A DNA stretch of 64,000 nt from Syncephalis fuscata (GCA_025786725.1 JAHLTZ010000054.1:1-64000); one strand, 5' to 3'; counted from the first letter of the stretch, positions 24,111 through 35,917 are shown. Program-made: numbers and translations. Notes: generated by a model from the sequence alone, not told the origin.

Positions 24111-27003
24111 TTAGCGTCGACCACCTCGCACCACAAGACCAACATTAATTGTATCGCCATCATTTAAGTTGTAATAAGCAAGGCTAAATTGCGGCTTCAT
24201 CACCGATCCATTAGGGCCACCGGCTGGACAGGTAAGCTTTTGTCGATTGGCCGGAACGTCAAACAATGCTGAAATACGATCGCGTAAATCACCGACTGAC
24301 ATTGTCAATCAATATTCTGTAGCTTATGTGATTGACCAGTAAGTTTACCATCTGACTTCTCAGGCATATTAACAGCTTGTAGTGTAATGGTAATTGGCGA
24401 CTATAATACAGAAAGTGTTAATAAATGAATTTGTTGATAGTAAGCTTATTAATAAACCTACCTCGTGTGTATTCATCCATTCTTCAGCGGGAATGAATTT
24501 ACCCTCCACGCGTATCTTCTTATTTGTCGGTTCCTCTTCATGCTGTGCTTCCTCGGCTGGACGACCGTTCATATAGTCGTTTGTATGTAGTGTTGATTGA
24601 GGCATATGTGGTGACATATGATGCATCATACCCGAAGGCATGGGTGGTGGCGGCGGCATAGGAGGCATAGCACCATGAGGTACAGAAGGTGGTGGTGGTG
24701 GCGGCATATTACCATAAGACATAGGTGGTCCTTGAGAATAGCCATAAGGTGCACCAGGCATACCATGTCCAGGTGCTGTTGGTGGTGGCGGTGGGGGCAT
24801 TGTATTCTATTACAAATAAATAAGTAAATCACTGTCAATCAATCAAACAATCTTTATTTAATAATAACTTACCACCATTGTACCAGGATTGCCATAATTA
24901 CCACCATGAGGTCCAATGCGATTAGTTTCTTCCCTATTATAGATATTATTAATAAAAATGAAATATGTACTAATGGCTAGCTAACTTACACCATCATCTT
25001 ATTACGCTGAATAGCGGCCATTTGCTCGTCGATTGACATACCAATTGCTGCACGTTCATTAACTGCTGGTATACTGCCTGAATGTCCATCCCAAATGACC
25101 TTTTGTTTCTCGGCTGCCTTTAAGCGTTCTCGGTCTTGCATTACCTTTTGACCGATACCCACTTCATCTGTACCAAAAATATCTGATCGATAACCAGAAA
25201 TATTTTTTAAATACTTATTGATTTCTGAACCTGTATGAATGTATTAGTATCCATATTAATGTACAATTACATATATATATATAATTTCTTACCTTCCATT
25301 TGCAAGTTACTTTCACGGTTCTTTGCTTCGGCTGCTTGTTTCTGCTCCTTCCATCGTGGATCCAATAGTTCAATACGAACGTGTTCCTCAATCTCAGATA
25401 CAGGAATGGCTTTACGACAAAGTTGACAAATCTGAGTAGGCTCGTTAACTTTTGGTCCACCTGCGGCCAATCGAGCTATTAAATAAATGGTAGATTAAAC
25501 ACAATGATGAATTAATTAGTTCAATAATTGGTATTATATATATATATAAAATAACTACCTTTTGGGTTGTAATCTTTGACAATCTTCATTTTAGCTGACA
25601 TGTCAGGTTTTTTCTGTGTAGCTGGCATGGTTGGCTGTGCCATATCCTCAGCATCCGACTCGACCATATCCTCTTCAACCTATATTCATTAACGTCATTA
25701 TAGTAGCAAATTACTAAATAGCTAGCTATACTTACATCCATGCCATCATCGCCATTATTTTCGTCATCGTGTTTTGAAACAGTCGGTATCATGGCAGCCA
25801 ATCGTCGTTGTTCAAGTGTCATGTTCTCCAAGTCGCGTAGATTCAATGGCATTGGTAGATTGCTTTCTTCGTCAGCTTCTGTGAATTCAATTGTCTCTAC
25901 CACAACAAAATCGTGCCAGTCAATCGACAAAAATGCCACTATTGGTCATTATAATTAGTTAGTTGATTACATTGGTATAATCTGTGCCATGGTAATATAC
26001 CTCGTTCTTTCTCGGCCTCATCTTCAGCCTTTTTACGCTCTGCTTCTACATAAGCAGCATAGCTAACTCGTTCCATAACTCGATTCATTAACTATATTTG
26101 CCAATAAATTAATAATCTGTATCTAATAATACAACCATTTCCAATAAACATGCTTACCTGATGCTTATTATTAGCAAATTCATCTACATGTTTTTGTAAA
26201 CTACTGGACGGCATTAGTACTTTTGAGTATTGTTCGACCAGTTGGTTAAAGTATGGGAATAGACTGTGACTCGGTCTTAGGAAATCGAACTGATAATTAC
26301 GTTGTTCGCGCTGTGCTAACGAGTTAACAAATTGACGGCCATTACGGGCTACAAATTGGGCCGTTAACTTAATAATATCCCTATAATTAATCGATTAGTT
26401 AGCTTGTCAAACATTTCTATTGGTATTATTTAAATTTATTACTTACAAATCCTGTGCTGACAATGTTGGAATTATTGCAGAAAATTGATAAGCTGCTGGT
26501 TCTTTAGGAGGTGCACGGCGTTTTGCTGCTGTCTCTTGTGCACGATCTACATCGTCTCCAGTTGCTCCAGAACCACCAGCCACACTTTCCGGCTTTAATT
26601 CTAGTATAATTTAATAGCGTTACTACATCATAATAGACTAGTAACATATATCCTGCCTACCTCTTCCTGCTTGTATTTCCTCGATACAATGCTGATAATA
26701 AGGGTGATATGGGTCATCAGGTCGAAGAAAACAAAACTTTGGATTACTACGCTCGTTATCCCGAATACGCTCTTCAAACTGAAGACCGTTACGCGCCACA
26801 AACGTCGCCGTTTTATCAACAATACCTATCCAGGTGTAAATATAGTATGTCTAGCTCATTGAGTTGAATCTATCACACTTACTTCTAATCTCTGGCGGCG
26901 GCAACACTAACCCCGTTGTAGGCTTGCCATTGCTACTCGATCCACGACCAATTGTCGGGATCTCTGCCGATCCCGTGGTAATAATATCCAACTGGGCCGA
27001 CAT
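24111..27003 (-). CDS. SF3A1: Splicing factor 3A subunit 1 (Prp21-like)
   Basis: A core U2 snRNP component that binds and stabilises branch-site recognition. In order: two SURP modules (IVDKTATFVARNGLQFEERI with NPKFCFLRPDDPYHPYY; IIKLTAQFVARNGRQFVNSL with FDFLRPSHSLFPYF), a charged linker, QMAAIQRNKMMV, a Pro/Gly/Met-rich segment, and KFIPAEEWMNTHE. The C-terminal ubiquitin-like domain ends SLAYYNLNDGDTINVGLVVR then GGRR, like human SLAYYNMANGAVIHLALKER. Start 27003 gives MSAQLDIITTGS. About ten short introns, regular GTAAG/TAG. One frame loss near 24,304-24,310 inside the ubiquitin-like domain looks like one missing base in a short T run. Because the gene is essential in fungi and animals, this supports a sequence error rather than decay. 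Confidence 0.95.
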
Positions 27004-27261
27004 GATAAGAATATAGATAGATAGATAGAGATAGAAGGGTAGAAGACAAGTAATCAAAGTGCGACGGAATCTACTGATTGTAAAACCGTGCAATAAAATA
27101 GATTTTAAATTTCTAACTAATTAGTTAGTTAATTAACAATTTATTTATTATTTGTTCAAATTATAAACCATCGCTTTACTTTTAAAATATATTAATATAT
27201 TACTTTCATCTATTTAACATAATTGACTGCAATATCATTTAATTTATTGTTATAATCATTT

Positions 27262-27755
27262 CTATCCTTTCCACGCTAATAATGTAGGAACATATTGAAG
27301 TAATAGAGCCATAATGGCAAATCTAGTTATACAGATTAATACCGTTACTTGAAATACAAACTCGCCGTTATTTCACTTCTATTCTACTTACAATAGACTA
27401 GTAAATGCCTGCATGCCCATGCCCATATCGCGTGTGCTAGTTTTCTCGTTCATAAGACCAAGAATACAGCAGAATAAACCGCCCCAGGCTGCCCATTTAT
27501 GCTATTCAATCCTATGTTCAGTATTGAATACCAATGTAAAATAAATAACTTACGCGTAATATAGCCGCTATCATGCCTACAGTTATTTAATAAATATATA
27601 TTGTCTTTTACAAGTAGAGCACGCTTACTTAGTATCATACCAAGGAATCCATAATAGTCGGGATCGACATCTTCGGGATCAATTTTTGGCTGATGGTACT
27701 TTACAATCGCTTCTGGCCGACGTGGATCCGCGACCGATCCGGTAGAACGACGCAT
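27262..27755 (-). CDS. WDR83OS: PAT complex subunit Asterix (WDR83OS/PAT10-like)
   Basis: A small ER membrane protein that, with CCDC47, chaperones polytopic membrane proteins during insertion. Four exons read through cleanly: an N-terminus with VADPRRPEAIV (human SDPRRPNKV), then DPDYYGFLGMILS (human TPDYMNLLGMIFS), a hydrophobic hairpin, KWAAWGGLFCCILGLMNE (human KWCAWVAVYCSFISFAN) and a last helix ending VPTLLAWKG. About 100 residues, typical for the family. Exon 2 is only 23 nt (27554-27576). It is divergent from GTP cyclohydrolase I. Confidence 0.92.
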
Positions 27756-28328
27756 ATTGACCTATTGAGGCGAGAGATGACGCGTACAATACGACTGACG
27801 TGAGGAGGAGGATCGCCTTGTTATAAGAACAGAACAAAGAAAGAAAGAAGCACCGAAATAAGTAGGTAATACAATACTGTGTATTTTGAATGGTGATAAG
27901 GGCGATTTGAACAGCTAAATGTCTGTATGTACACCAATAGTTGTTGTAGTCAATGAACAATTCCACCATTAACAGTCGCATATTCAGCACAGACAGACAA
28001 TGATGACGTATAACTAATTACACAAAAAGGACATACGGCAGATAATAAATGCCACGTCATGCCTTGTATATGGCTATATTTGTGTGCTATATTATACTAA
28101 CATATTCTATCGATGGCGTGATAGCGTGTTAAGGCATATCATAGGTACCTGCTGTGTTGTGCATTAATGCTGGGGAATAAAATCCCGTTTAATATTTAAC
28201 TAGTAATATTTTCTCTTTTATCTCACGCTCCTTCATTTTCTATCAGAATACTGGGCTTTTGTCACTACCACTACTACCACTGCTTGCACCTACTCTATCC
28301 CCAGTTCACTATTACTCTAGTGTCTATT
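27756..28328. promoter_or_regulatory. Divergent promoter region, Asterix / GTP cyclohydrolase I
   Basis: 573 bp between two divergent starts. The plus-strand side just upstream of 28329 is pyrimidine-rich (from about 28,205: TTTTCTCTTTTATCTC and many CACTACC-type triplets), a pattern also seen upstream of several plus-strand genes here. No defined factor site was recognised. Confidence 0.45.
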
Positions 28329-29245
28329 ATGAGCCAACCAGATCTTGCCCGTACAGAGAATGGCCATTACAGCAATGGCAGCGAGACAACTGAAAATGGT
28401 CAGTCCATAAACAAACACACCAAGGAACAGCCACCGGTGCCAGCCATTCCGCATATTAACTCTCATCCGATCAACCGGGTTGACTCGCCTATCGAGATTG
28501 ATGGACTAAGCTGGCCCAGTAAGTATACTACTACTATTTTACAGTTATACAATATGCCTAATGTGCCGTCAATTTAGGTATTGGTACTCGACAGCGTCGC
28601 AGTGAGGCAGCCTCTGAAAATCAAGAGCGCATGCAGAAGCTTTCTGGAGCCGTACGCACTCTTCTTGAATGCATCGGTGAAGATCCAGACCGCGAAGGTC
28701 TGTTGCGTACGCCAGAACGTTATGCCAAGGCTTTAATGTTTCTGACCAAGGGATACGAACAGAATATTAAAGAAGTCGTTAATGACGCTATCTTTAACGA
28801 GGATCACCGTGAAATGGTACTGGTGAAAGATATTGATATATTTGCGCTATGTGAACATCATATGGTGCCATTCTACGGCAAAATTCATATTGCATACATT
28901 CCTAATAATCGAGTGGTCGGCCTCAGCAAGCTAGCACGTATTGCGGAAATGTTTGGCCGTCGTTTGCAAGTACAAGAACGCATGACTAAGCAAATTGCAT
29001 CAACGCTGTTTGAGTTGTTGCAGCCTCAAGGTGTTGCTGTTGTTATGGAAGCAACGTAAGTAGCTATTTACTGTATACATTTAATGTAGATAATTAACTA
29101 TTTATACCCATTTATTAGACATATGTGTATGGTAATGCGTGGTGTACAGAAGCCTGGCAGCAAGACAGTCACAAGCTGTATGTTAGGCGCTTTTCTTGAT
29201 AATCCTAAAACTCGAGAGGAATTTTTATCGCTTATTAAGAATTAG
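28329..29245 (+). CDS. FOL2: GTP cyclohydrolase I
   Basis: Converts GTP to 7,8-dihydroneopterin triphosphate, the entry point for folate and, where present, tetrahydrobiopterin. Three exons. After a disordered N-terminus of about 60 residues, the catalytic core is intact: [40 protein letters not shown] (zinc/active-site CEHH), [40 protein letters not shown] then [13 protein letters not shown], with the second zinc Cys in MCM. It ends SLIKN. Length and motifs are normal (about 240 residues), all in frame. The upstream in-frame TTG at 28284 is less likely than ATG 28329. Its stop codon lies inside the end of the convergent methyltransferase gene. With QDPR in the same window, BH4 production is likely. 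Confidence 0.97.
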
Positions 29246-30450
29246 CTTTTATAATGTAATACAAATGGTTTGCTTTTATACACCTTATGACTATTTATTG
29301 TTCTTAATTGAATTGGAAAGCGTGCCAGAATGACGCGTGGATGTTGGGCAAAATCATGCCATAACCAGACATGGCAGCCTAGCTTCTCAAGTAGTGTTTT
29401 TATAGGTGCTACTTGGTGTGCACCACCAATTTCCATGACTAACTGAGGAATAGGCTCGACCGATTGTTGTTGTTTAGATGGATCTACGCGTGATGATGAT
29501 GATGCAGATATAGTATCGTTACGTAATAGCTGCGGTGCAAGTTGAATAATTAAAGAGTAAAATGAAATGGCTAATGAATCAATTGGTGCAATAGTCGTTT
29601 TTAATGGCGATGGAACTAAAGCATCTCGATCTTCCCAATCGCGTACTTCTGGAGCAAGATCTGAATATTCGGTCTGTGTAATGTAAGGAGGATTTGAAAC
29701 AATAATATCGTATCCAGGTCCAGTTGTAACCTCTTCTTTACTCGGTATTATTAGCTGTTGTAATTGTGTAGCTGTATTTGTATTTCGTAAATCTAATTGT
29801 GTAAATGTTATTTGATTATTACGTAACAATGAGTGGTGCAGATCGTAGTTTTGACGGGCTAGCTCAATAGCTATAGATGATTTATCAACACCTATTAATT
29901 CACTGCTCTGTACTGGCAAACTACTGGCCAATCCCAGAGCAATACAGCCTGTGCCTGTACATAAATCAAGGATACGTAATGGTTTTCTATTATAGTTACT
30001 AGAAGATGTCGAGTGTTGTCCTAGACGCTTGGATAACATGGTGGCCAGACGATCGGTCCATTCTTCGGTCTCTGGACTGAATTATCAACATTAATACTAA
30101 ATAATAAATTTGCTATTTGCTATTTACCGCGGAATTAGAATAGGTGGTTGCACGCGTAATTCAAGATTAAGGAATGGCTGTGTACCAAGAATATATTGAA
30201 GTGGTTTACGTAGAACAATACGGTCGTATAATAAATGGCGCATTCGTTTTAGCACTACGCGTGGTGAACTAGTAGGACACTGAACCGAAGCAATTCGCGT
30301 TGTTGCTTTTGCATGTTGTTGTAGCCAACGCCATTCAGAGCGTGCCGTATGCTGATCGCCACAAACCGTTTGTAGTCGGCCCAGCAAACGACGTGCACTG
30401 TCCCGTTGAACGATGGACACAGTAGCGCGACGTAGAACAAGGCGTGGCAT
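29242..30450 (-). CDS. MTQ1: HemK/PrmC-type protein N5-glutamine methyltransferase (probably mitochondrial)
   Basis: An S-adenosylmethionine-dependent enzyme expected to methylate the GGQ glutamine of a class I release factor. Two exons. The N-terminal domain ends [20 protein letters not shown] then PILIPR and SPETEEW, the family hinge (PRPETE in bacteria). The Rossmann core has [17 protein letters not shown] as SAM loop, [18 protein letters not shown], and the diagnostic catalytic motif SNPPYI. The C-terminal part includes [11 protein letters not shown]. The Arg-rich, acid-poor start ([17 protein letters not shown]) suggests a mitochondrial presequence, so Mtq1 rather than Mtq2 is favoured. 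The in-frame TTG at 30471 is not taken as a start. Its stop overlaps the GTP cyclohydrolase stop by 4 bp. Confidence 0.93.
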
Positions 30451-30841
30451 GAATATCAATAGAAAATGCAAGACAATAAAGTTATAATCTATTTTATTTT
30501 ATTTTATTTAGTATTTTTTATTTATAACAAAAATCACTAATGACTTAGTTCTGTGTTTAATGTATTTATGATGCCTTTATAGTGCAATCATTTGATGAAT
30601 TAACAGTAGTAATTATGATACGTATTCAGTTGTTGTATTTTAGGACCGCAAACCATGTAATATTAAATATATCGCACTGTTTACAGAAGTTAAAGATAGT
30701 AACAAAATAAAAATAAGCTGGATATCTAATGTAACTGCTCATAATCCCAAAAGCATTACTTTTTATATAAAACTTATGTTTGGCATCAGCCATTTAACTA
30801 CGCACCATTTATTCAAATATATTTTGGTTGTTATAAATAAT
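30451..30841. other. Intergenic region
   Basis: About 390 bp of AT-rich sequence upstream of the methyltransferase and downstream of the secreted kinase-like gene. It includes a (TTTTA)n-like run at about 30490-30510. Nothing else was recognised. Confidence 0.5.
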
Positions 30842-32086
30842 TTATTTTATATTAACAAATCCCAGTAAAGCCATGACCTCATTTGAAATTGCACAGTCAT
30901 CATAATTGCTTGAAGATAGCAATGTCATGGCTTTTAAAAGAGGATATAATGATTTAATATGTCCCCAATTTTCAAACTTTAGTTGCTTCACCGTAAAGCG
31001 GAACCCACGACTGCGCATTTTAGCAAATTCACTCTTGATTATATTGTAAAGATCATCTTGGTCTAGTTTTATGTTTAGTTTTATACTATCTTTTCCAGTG
31101 ATTGCATAATAGATTAAATGGCTAAATCTGTAATCATCCGCCCAACAGCTTGAGCCAGATTTAAACGGTCCATTGAATTTTTTTGGTTGGGATAAAGCCA
31201 AGTTTACAACCTCATCGACACTTTGATACATAAACTTGACAACATCGTAATCAACAATGGTTACCAAAACCTTGTTGGTTTTTGGATTAGTATCGACAAC
31301 AATATCTAAAAGCAAATAGTTAGTATGTTGTCATCAAACGTCATACAGCTTACTTCTGCCAGCTACGTCACTGTGTATAATACCAACATGGCGTAAATAC
31401 AGCATACCTATATTTGATTATAGCCATCCATACTTTATTATTCAAATAGAATAAAAACTTACCTTGCATCAATTGATAGAATATCTGGGGCAAGTATTCA
31501 GCCTTTTCATGCAATGTTTTATCGCCAATAAAATTGTAGAATAGTTCGCCTGGTGCAAACGTGTAAATAAAGCAGCTGGCCTGTTTTATCCCAAAAATAT
31601 TCTTAATATTAAACCGCTTTAACGGTTTTATGATATTATTTTCTCCTGGAATATCCAGCTTATTGTTAACTCTGGCTAGTATCTAAATAATATATAAGTG
31701 GCCTGGTACTTTTAGTATAAATTACGCACTTACATCAAAAGCTTTGGTCTCAATTTTAGTTGTACGGCCATTTTTTACGCATTTAATAAAAGCATTGATT
31801 CCATTCCATTTTGTAGAACCAACACTTATTAATTTAGCTGCTGCTCTCCATTTAACTGGCGCTGTCAATCCATGCTTTTTTCGTGTTTCTGGATTATCTA
31901 AATAAATCTTCCCAACTCCATTAGGCATGATGCCAGCTATCAAACGTGTAGTGTGTTAACATTGATAATTACTATGCCCTATAGCTTACTGTTAGAGGCA
32001 CCATTTAAAGCATTGCATGTCGGTATAGTAGATAATAATATGGTTGTACAAACAGTGACAACAGTAAATATACCAGCCTTAATCAT
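30842..32086 (-). CDS. Signal-peptide protein kinase-like protein (lineage-specific)
   Basis: Five exons join cleanly in frame. The N-terminus MIKAGIFTVVTVCTTILLST followed by IPTCNALNG is a clear signal peptide with a likely cleavage after CNA. The body is kinase-like: KWRAAAKLISVGSTKWNGIN in the glycine-loop/beta region, SCFIYTFAPGELFYNFIG as hinge region, the catalytic loop VGIIHSDVAGRNIVV (HxD...N), and VDYDV in place of DFG. A helical C-lobe with SSCWADDYRFSHLIYYAITG follows. The catalytic His-Asp-Asn and the metal Asp are present; the DFG-to-DYD change is unusual. The protein should be secreted or act in the secretory pathway. It shows no close resemblance to the kinase at 15-17 kb beyond the fold. 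It sits next to MITE-like copies. Family unknown; a secreted effector is one possibility, not shown. Confidence 0.7.
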
Positions 32087-32679
32087 ATTAAAAGCGGTAT
32101 TTTGCTGTTTGTGTTTCGTTTGAAGTAGTAAAAAAAATAGAGAAGTTTATAGAACCTTGAGGATAACCATTAGCGCTGTAGAGTTTATAGCCAACTGAAT
32201 AAAAATAATTTCAACTCAATTGGCTTTGGTCCACGTTGGATATTTCACTGATAAAGAACATAAATAGTAAATTAAAAGCATTGGTGTTGCTTTTTAAACT
32301 TAAACTGCTATTAAACGCAATACAACATGACGATTTAACCAAAATAAAACAATAATGCATCAATTGGGCATTTCCATTTTTGTTTACACCAACAACCCAT
32401 TCGATGTGTGTAGCCATGATAGTTTAAAAACTGGTGCGTTACTTATTTTTTGCACTTGTGCTAAAACTTCTATATTATGTCTAGAAAGAGCTATTTACTT
32501 TGAGTTTATACTTTTTATTTTCAAAAAAATATGGACCCAAACTCCACTTCAGTCAAATTCAATGCAAGTATTATAAAATACCAACAAGCTTTACTATATG
32601 TTATTTAAGATTAGTGTAATGTTAACAATATGTTTATTATTCTACTCCGAGTAGAATAGTTTGGTGGCCAAATAACTAT

Positions 32680-32815
32680 ATTTAATAAAATCCAATTTAT
32701 TGAACATGATGATGGACGGTGAATAACATTAATAATCAAAATACTTATTATCATAGATTTATTATCATAGATTATTATCAGGTTTAGTCATTTGACTATT
32801 AAATCACATTAAATT
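32680..32815 (+). mobile_element. MITE-like dispersed repeat, copy d
   Basis: Contains ATCCAATTTATTGAACATGA then TGATGGACGGTGAATAACAT and AAAATACTTATTATCATAG. It ends with TTTAGTCATTTGACTATTAA then ATCACATT, the reverse complement of the left end of the copy at 20.66 kb (GATTTAATAGTCAAATGACT). This gives the family a terminal inverted repeat of roughly 25 bp built around a TAGTCAAATGACTA palindrome. Confidence 0.7.
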
Positions 32816-32860
32816 ATTAATGATTTGTTTAATGTTTGCAAAAGAATGCTTATCATTATT

Positions 32861-33090
32861 TAATTAATAAATGAGATAATATGCAAGCCATAAATTGAAT
32901 GGCATTATACATATAGAAACTATGAATATATTGAAATACAAATGGAAGAATTGTTCAAATGGTGGGATAGAATAAACAGAAAACAATAAAGTAATTTATA
33001 GAACAATGTTATCAGTAAATCAATAAGCGTAATAAGAAGTATAGATAACAAACAATAGATACAAGCATAGTTATAGAACATGAAACAATC
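32861..33090 (+). repeat. Second dispersed repeat family, copy 2
   Basis: Matches 21371-21690: TTTAATTAATAAATGAG, CCATAAATTGAATGGCATTA, a block around GAATTGTTCAAATGGTGG, and TATAGAACAATGTTATCAGT then a block around AGATAACAAACAATA. Substitutions and small indels separate the copies, so they are not recent duplicates. Confidence 0.75.
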
Positions 33091-33290
33091 TACAACTTAT
33101 TTTACTTTCAAATTTATTTGCTACCTACTGGCACATATACACACAGTATTAGTGGCTATATATAGATGCAGATTTCAAAGATTGCCCCCAGTAATGCTGC
33201 CGTGTCACCATTTGACCACACTTTTATTGGATTAATGTAAAATTCTTGTTTGTCCACAATATTTCTGTTTATCATCTGCATCCGTGGAGC

Positions 33291-34928
33291 ATGACTACCA
33301 ATATGGAGACTGTGGAGACGCCACTCGAGACGGGCAGTCCACTCGAGGCCGCCGTCAAGATAGGCGAGGTGGATCGCAGTCGCCGAGAGGCTGTCTATGT
33401 ATTTGAATTTACGGTAAGGAAAATCAAATACGGTCCTAGACCGATAGAAGACGGTCATTCGACGTTGATAGCCAAGCAGTACCTAACGGAATTTGCTATG
33501 TTTATACGGATGCGACGTCTTTAGACCAATTTACGGCAGTATAAGGAGTTGTCGTATAACAATGTTCGCCGAGAATACAGCGAGTTTGCCCGGCTATACC
33601 AGCACTTAGTGGCCGCCTATCCCGGCTGTATAACGCCGACTCTGCCCTCGCCTCGGTCAAGCGCGACCGATAGCGATTGGAACGACAAAGAAATGTGCGC
33701 GGTGCTTGAGCTATTTCTTAGCCGTATTGTCGTGCATCCACTACTTTCCAAAGATGTTTTGTTGCAGCAATTCATCGAACAGGAGGCAACGGTAAGCACA
33801 ATGACCAATATCACTTTATATTACGTCATACTTTGTAGCAGTACTAACACACGTTGCTAATTCACAGTTTTCGCCGCCAGTAACTATGCAGGAGGTGCGA
33901 CGACGTCCAAATAAGCTATTTAGCAATTTAAAGGCTCGAGTGGCGGCCTTTAGTCCATCGCCGGCAACGCCTATTAAAACAAAGCAACTTCCTAGTGCCG
34001 ATGACCCACTTTATGACAAATTACAGAAGCAAGCAACTGGCACTGAGAAAGACATGTCGATGGGCAGTCGTGCTGTTGAGAAAATGGCTCAAATGCGAAG
34101 GGGGCTAGTTGTAGCTCATGTGGATGTGGCCTCCAAAACAGTGCATCTAGGCGGTGCCGAGTCTGATCCACTTTTAGCCAAGTGAGTAGGCAATAATGAC
34201 ATAGAATAATATTATTAATGGTGTCATTTATACAGCGGTTTAAGAAAACTTGGTAAATGTTTGCAAGAAATCGGCGATATACACCAGACACAAGTAAATA
34301 AGCACAATATTTATTAGACATTTAGCTATATCTTTTTTCTTAGGCGGATGTCGAAGCAGTTGTATTAGGCGACTTTCTTAATCATCAAATGCACGATGCA
34401 CACTGTATTTATGTAAGCTACTGTTCTTGGCATTCAGCTGTGCTTATTTGTCAATATAGGAAGTACTGGATAATCGGAAACAGTTATTTGAAGATCACTC
34501 AGTTGCGGTAGATCGGGTAGAGAAACGAAAACAAACGGTACAGCAACTCAAATCATCTGTAAATGTACGACAGGAGCGTGTAAACGATTCAGTGGCCGAA
34601 TTGGAAGAAGTAAGCTGTGTAGTCATATGGCCATTGCTGCCGTGAAGTTGAAGCAATCATTTAACACTTATTGACTATTTAGGCCGAACGTTATGAGCAG
34701 TTTGTCGAGCAGCAGTGTCGACGTGTAACAGAACAGCTACGACAAGAACTGGCACTGCATCAAAAGCACGCTCTAGACGATACACACAGGAGATTTCGTA
34801 GATATGCCAATGAACAGTTACGTCTGGAACGACAAATGCTGCATTCGCTACAGGATTTGGAGCCTGATATTCAGGCTATGTTTGAGCCTCTTGGATCACC
34901 GACAAGGCAGCCTGCCAGTCCGGCTTAG
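33291..34928 (+). CDS. Sorting nexin with PX and BAR-like coiled-coil regions
   Basis: A phosphoinositide-binding endosomal trafficking protein of the SNX-BAR type. From ATG 33291 the PX domain starts (RREAVYVFEFT). It continues in the next exons with SYNNVRREYSEFARLYQHLV then AAYPGCITPTLP, the RRYSEF and PPLP landmarks. After a linker comes a long helical region typical of a BAR domain: QLKSSVNVRQERVNDSVAEL, then ERYEQFVEQQCRRVTEQLRQ, ending SPTRQPASPA. Length and layout resemble SNX4/SNX7/SNX41-like proteins. How the first two exons join between about 33,414 and 33,543 is not certain: an extra exon reading ICYVYTDATSLDQF may be included but then does not splice in frame. The remaining introns are regular. 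Confidence 0.8.
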
Positions 34929-35103
34929 TTTTTGCGCATGACTTGTTGTTTTCCAATTTTTATTATTTCTTCCAAGCATGTGAGATGATTATAAATGCAA
35001 TATTGCACCGGATTTATTGGTCAAAATGATGATACAGATAAGAGATGAATGGGATATACAATGATAACGCTTGAGGTACAAATATACTAAAGTCAATACC
35101 AGG

Positions 35104-35917
35104 CTATACACAAACATACTGATTAACATTCATTATTGAAGGCAAATGACCCATCATATTCGGTGTACTAAACGGACTGGAATCCATATCAATGTTGATC
35201 GGCAATTGTTGTAGTAGTGCCTTCCACTCGTGGAGTGCTTTTTTAGAACCAACACGTAAAGTAATGTTGATGGATTTTGACTTTTTTAATATAATGCCAT
35301 AGGTTTTTGTGCCATTGAAGTGGGTGAACTTTACATTGAGTTCATTGAACTTTATACAATACTAAGTATTAAAGAAAGCAGTATAATATTAGATGCGACT
35401 GTTTTATCAAATGTTTATAATTGCTTACCTTTACTTTAAATGGTGCATTGAGTTTCTTTCGACGAATAAGAAAGATTCGATCTGAAAGTATGACGGCCAG
35501 TAAAGATTTCCATGTGGCGGACAGCGATTTATTTCGCATGTCAACAATGGACATGTGTATAAGCCGCTGTTGCGGTCCTACGAGTGGCTCGGTTAGACCG
35601 TCAATGCGCTGTTGTAGCATGGCTGCATGCTGGATATCGGCAATGCGTTCCATACTATTAGATGTTATTTATCATTATTATGTTAATGATGTGGAAATAT
35701 TACTTACGATGGCCAAAGCTGAACTATAATCTTCTCGAGTCGATCAAGGCATGAACCAATAAGTTTGGCAGTGCGTTTCTGTGCCAGTTGGCGGCTAATG
35801 GTGTAAAGACTGTGTAGATCTTCAGAAAGTCGCCAGAACCAGCTGACGTGTATAGAAAACAATAAAGATCTAATATCTTGATGATCATCTGGTGCTTTTG
35901 CTTCTAAAATCTAATAT

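Larger units (their letters stand above)
32087..33290. other. Repeat-rich intergenic region
   Basis: About 1.2 kb without a supported gene. The open frame 32355-32576 is AT-rich and unlike neighbours. It holds a MITE-like copy (32680-32815) and the second copy of the other dispersed repeat (32861-33090), in the same order as at 20.7-21.7 kb. Confidence 0.55.
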
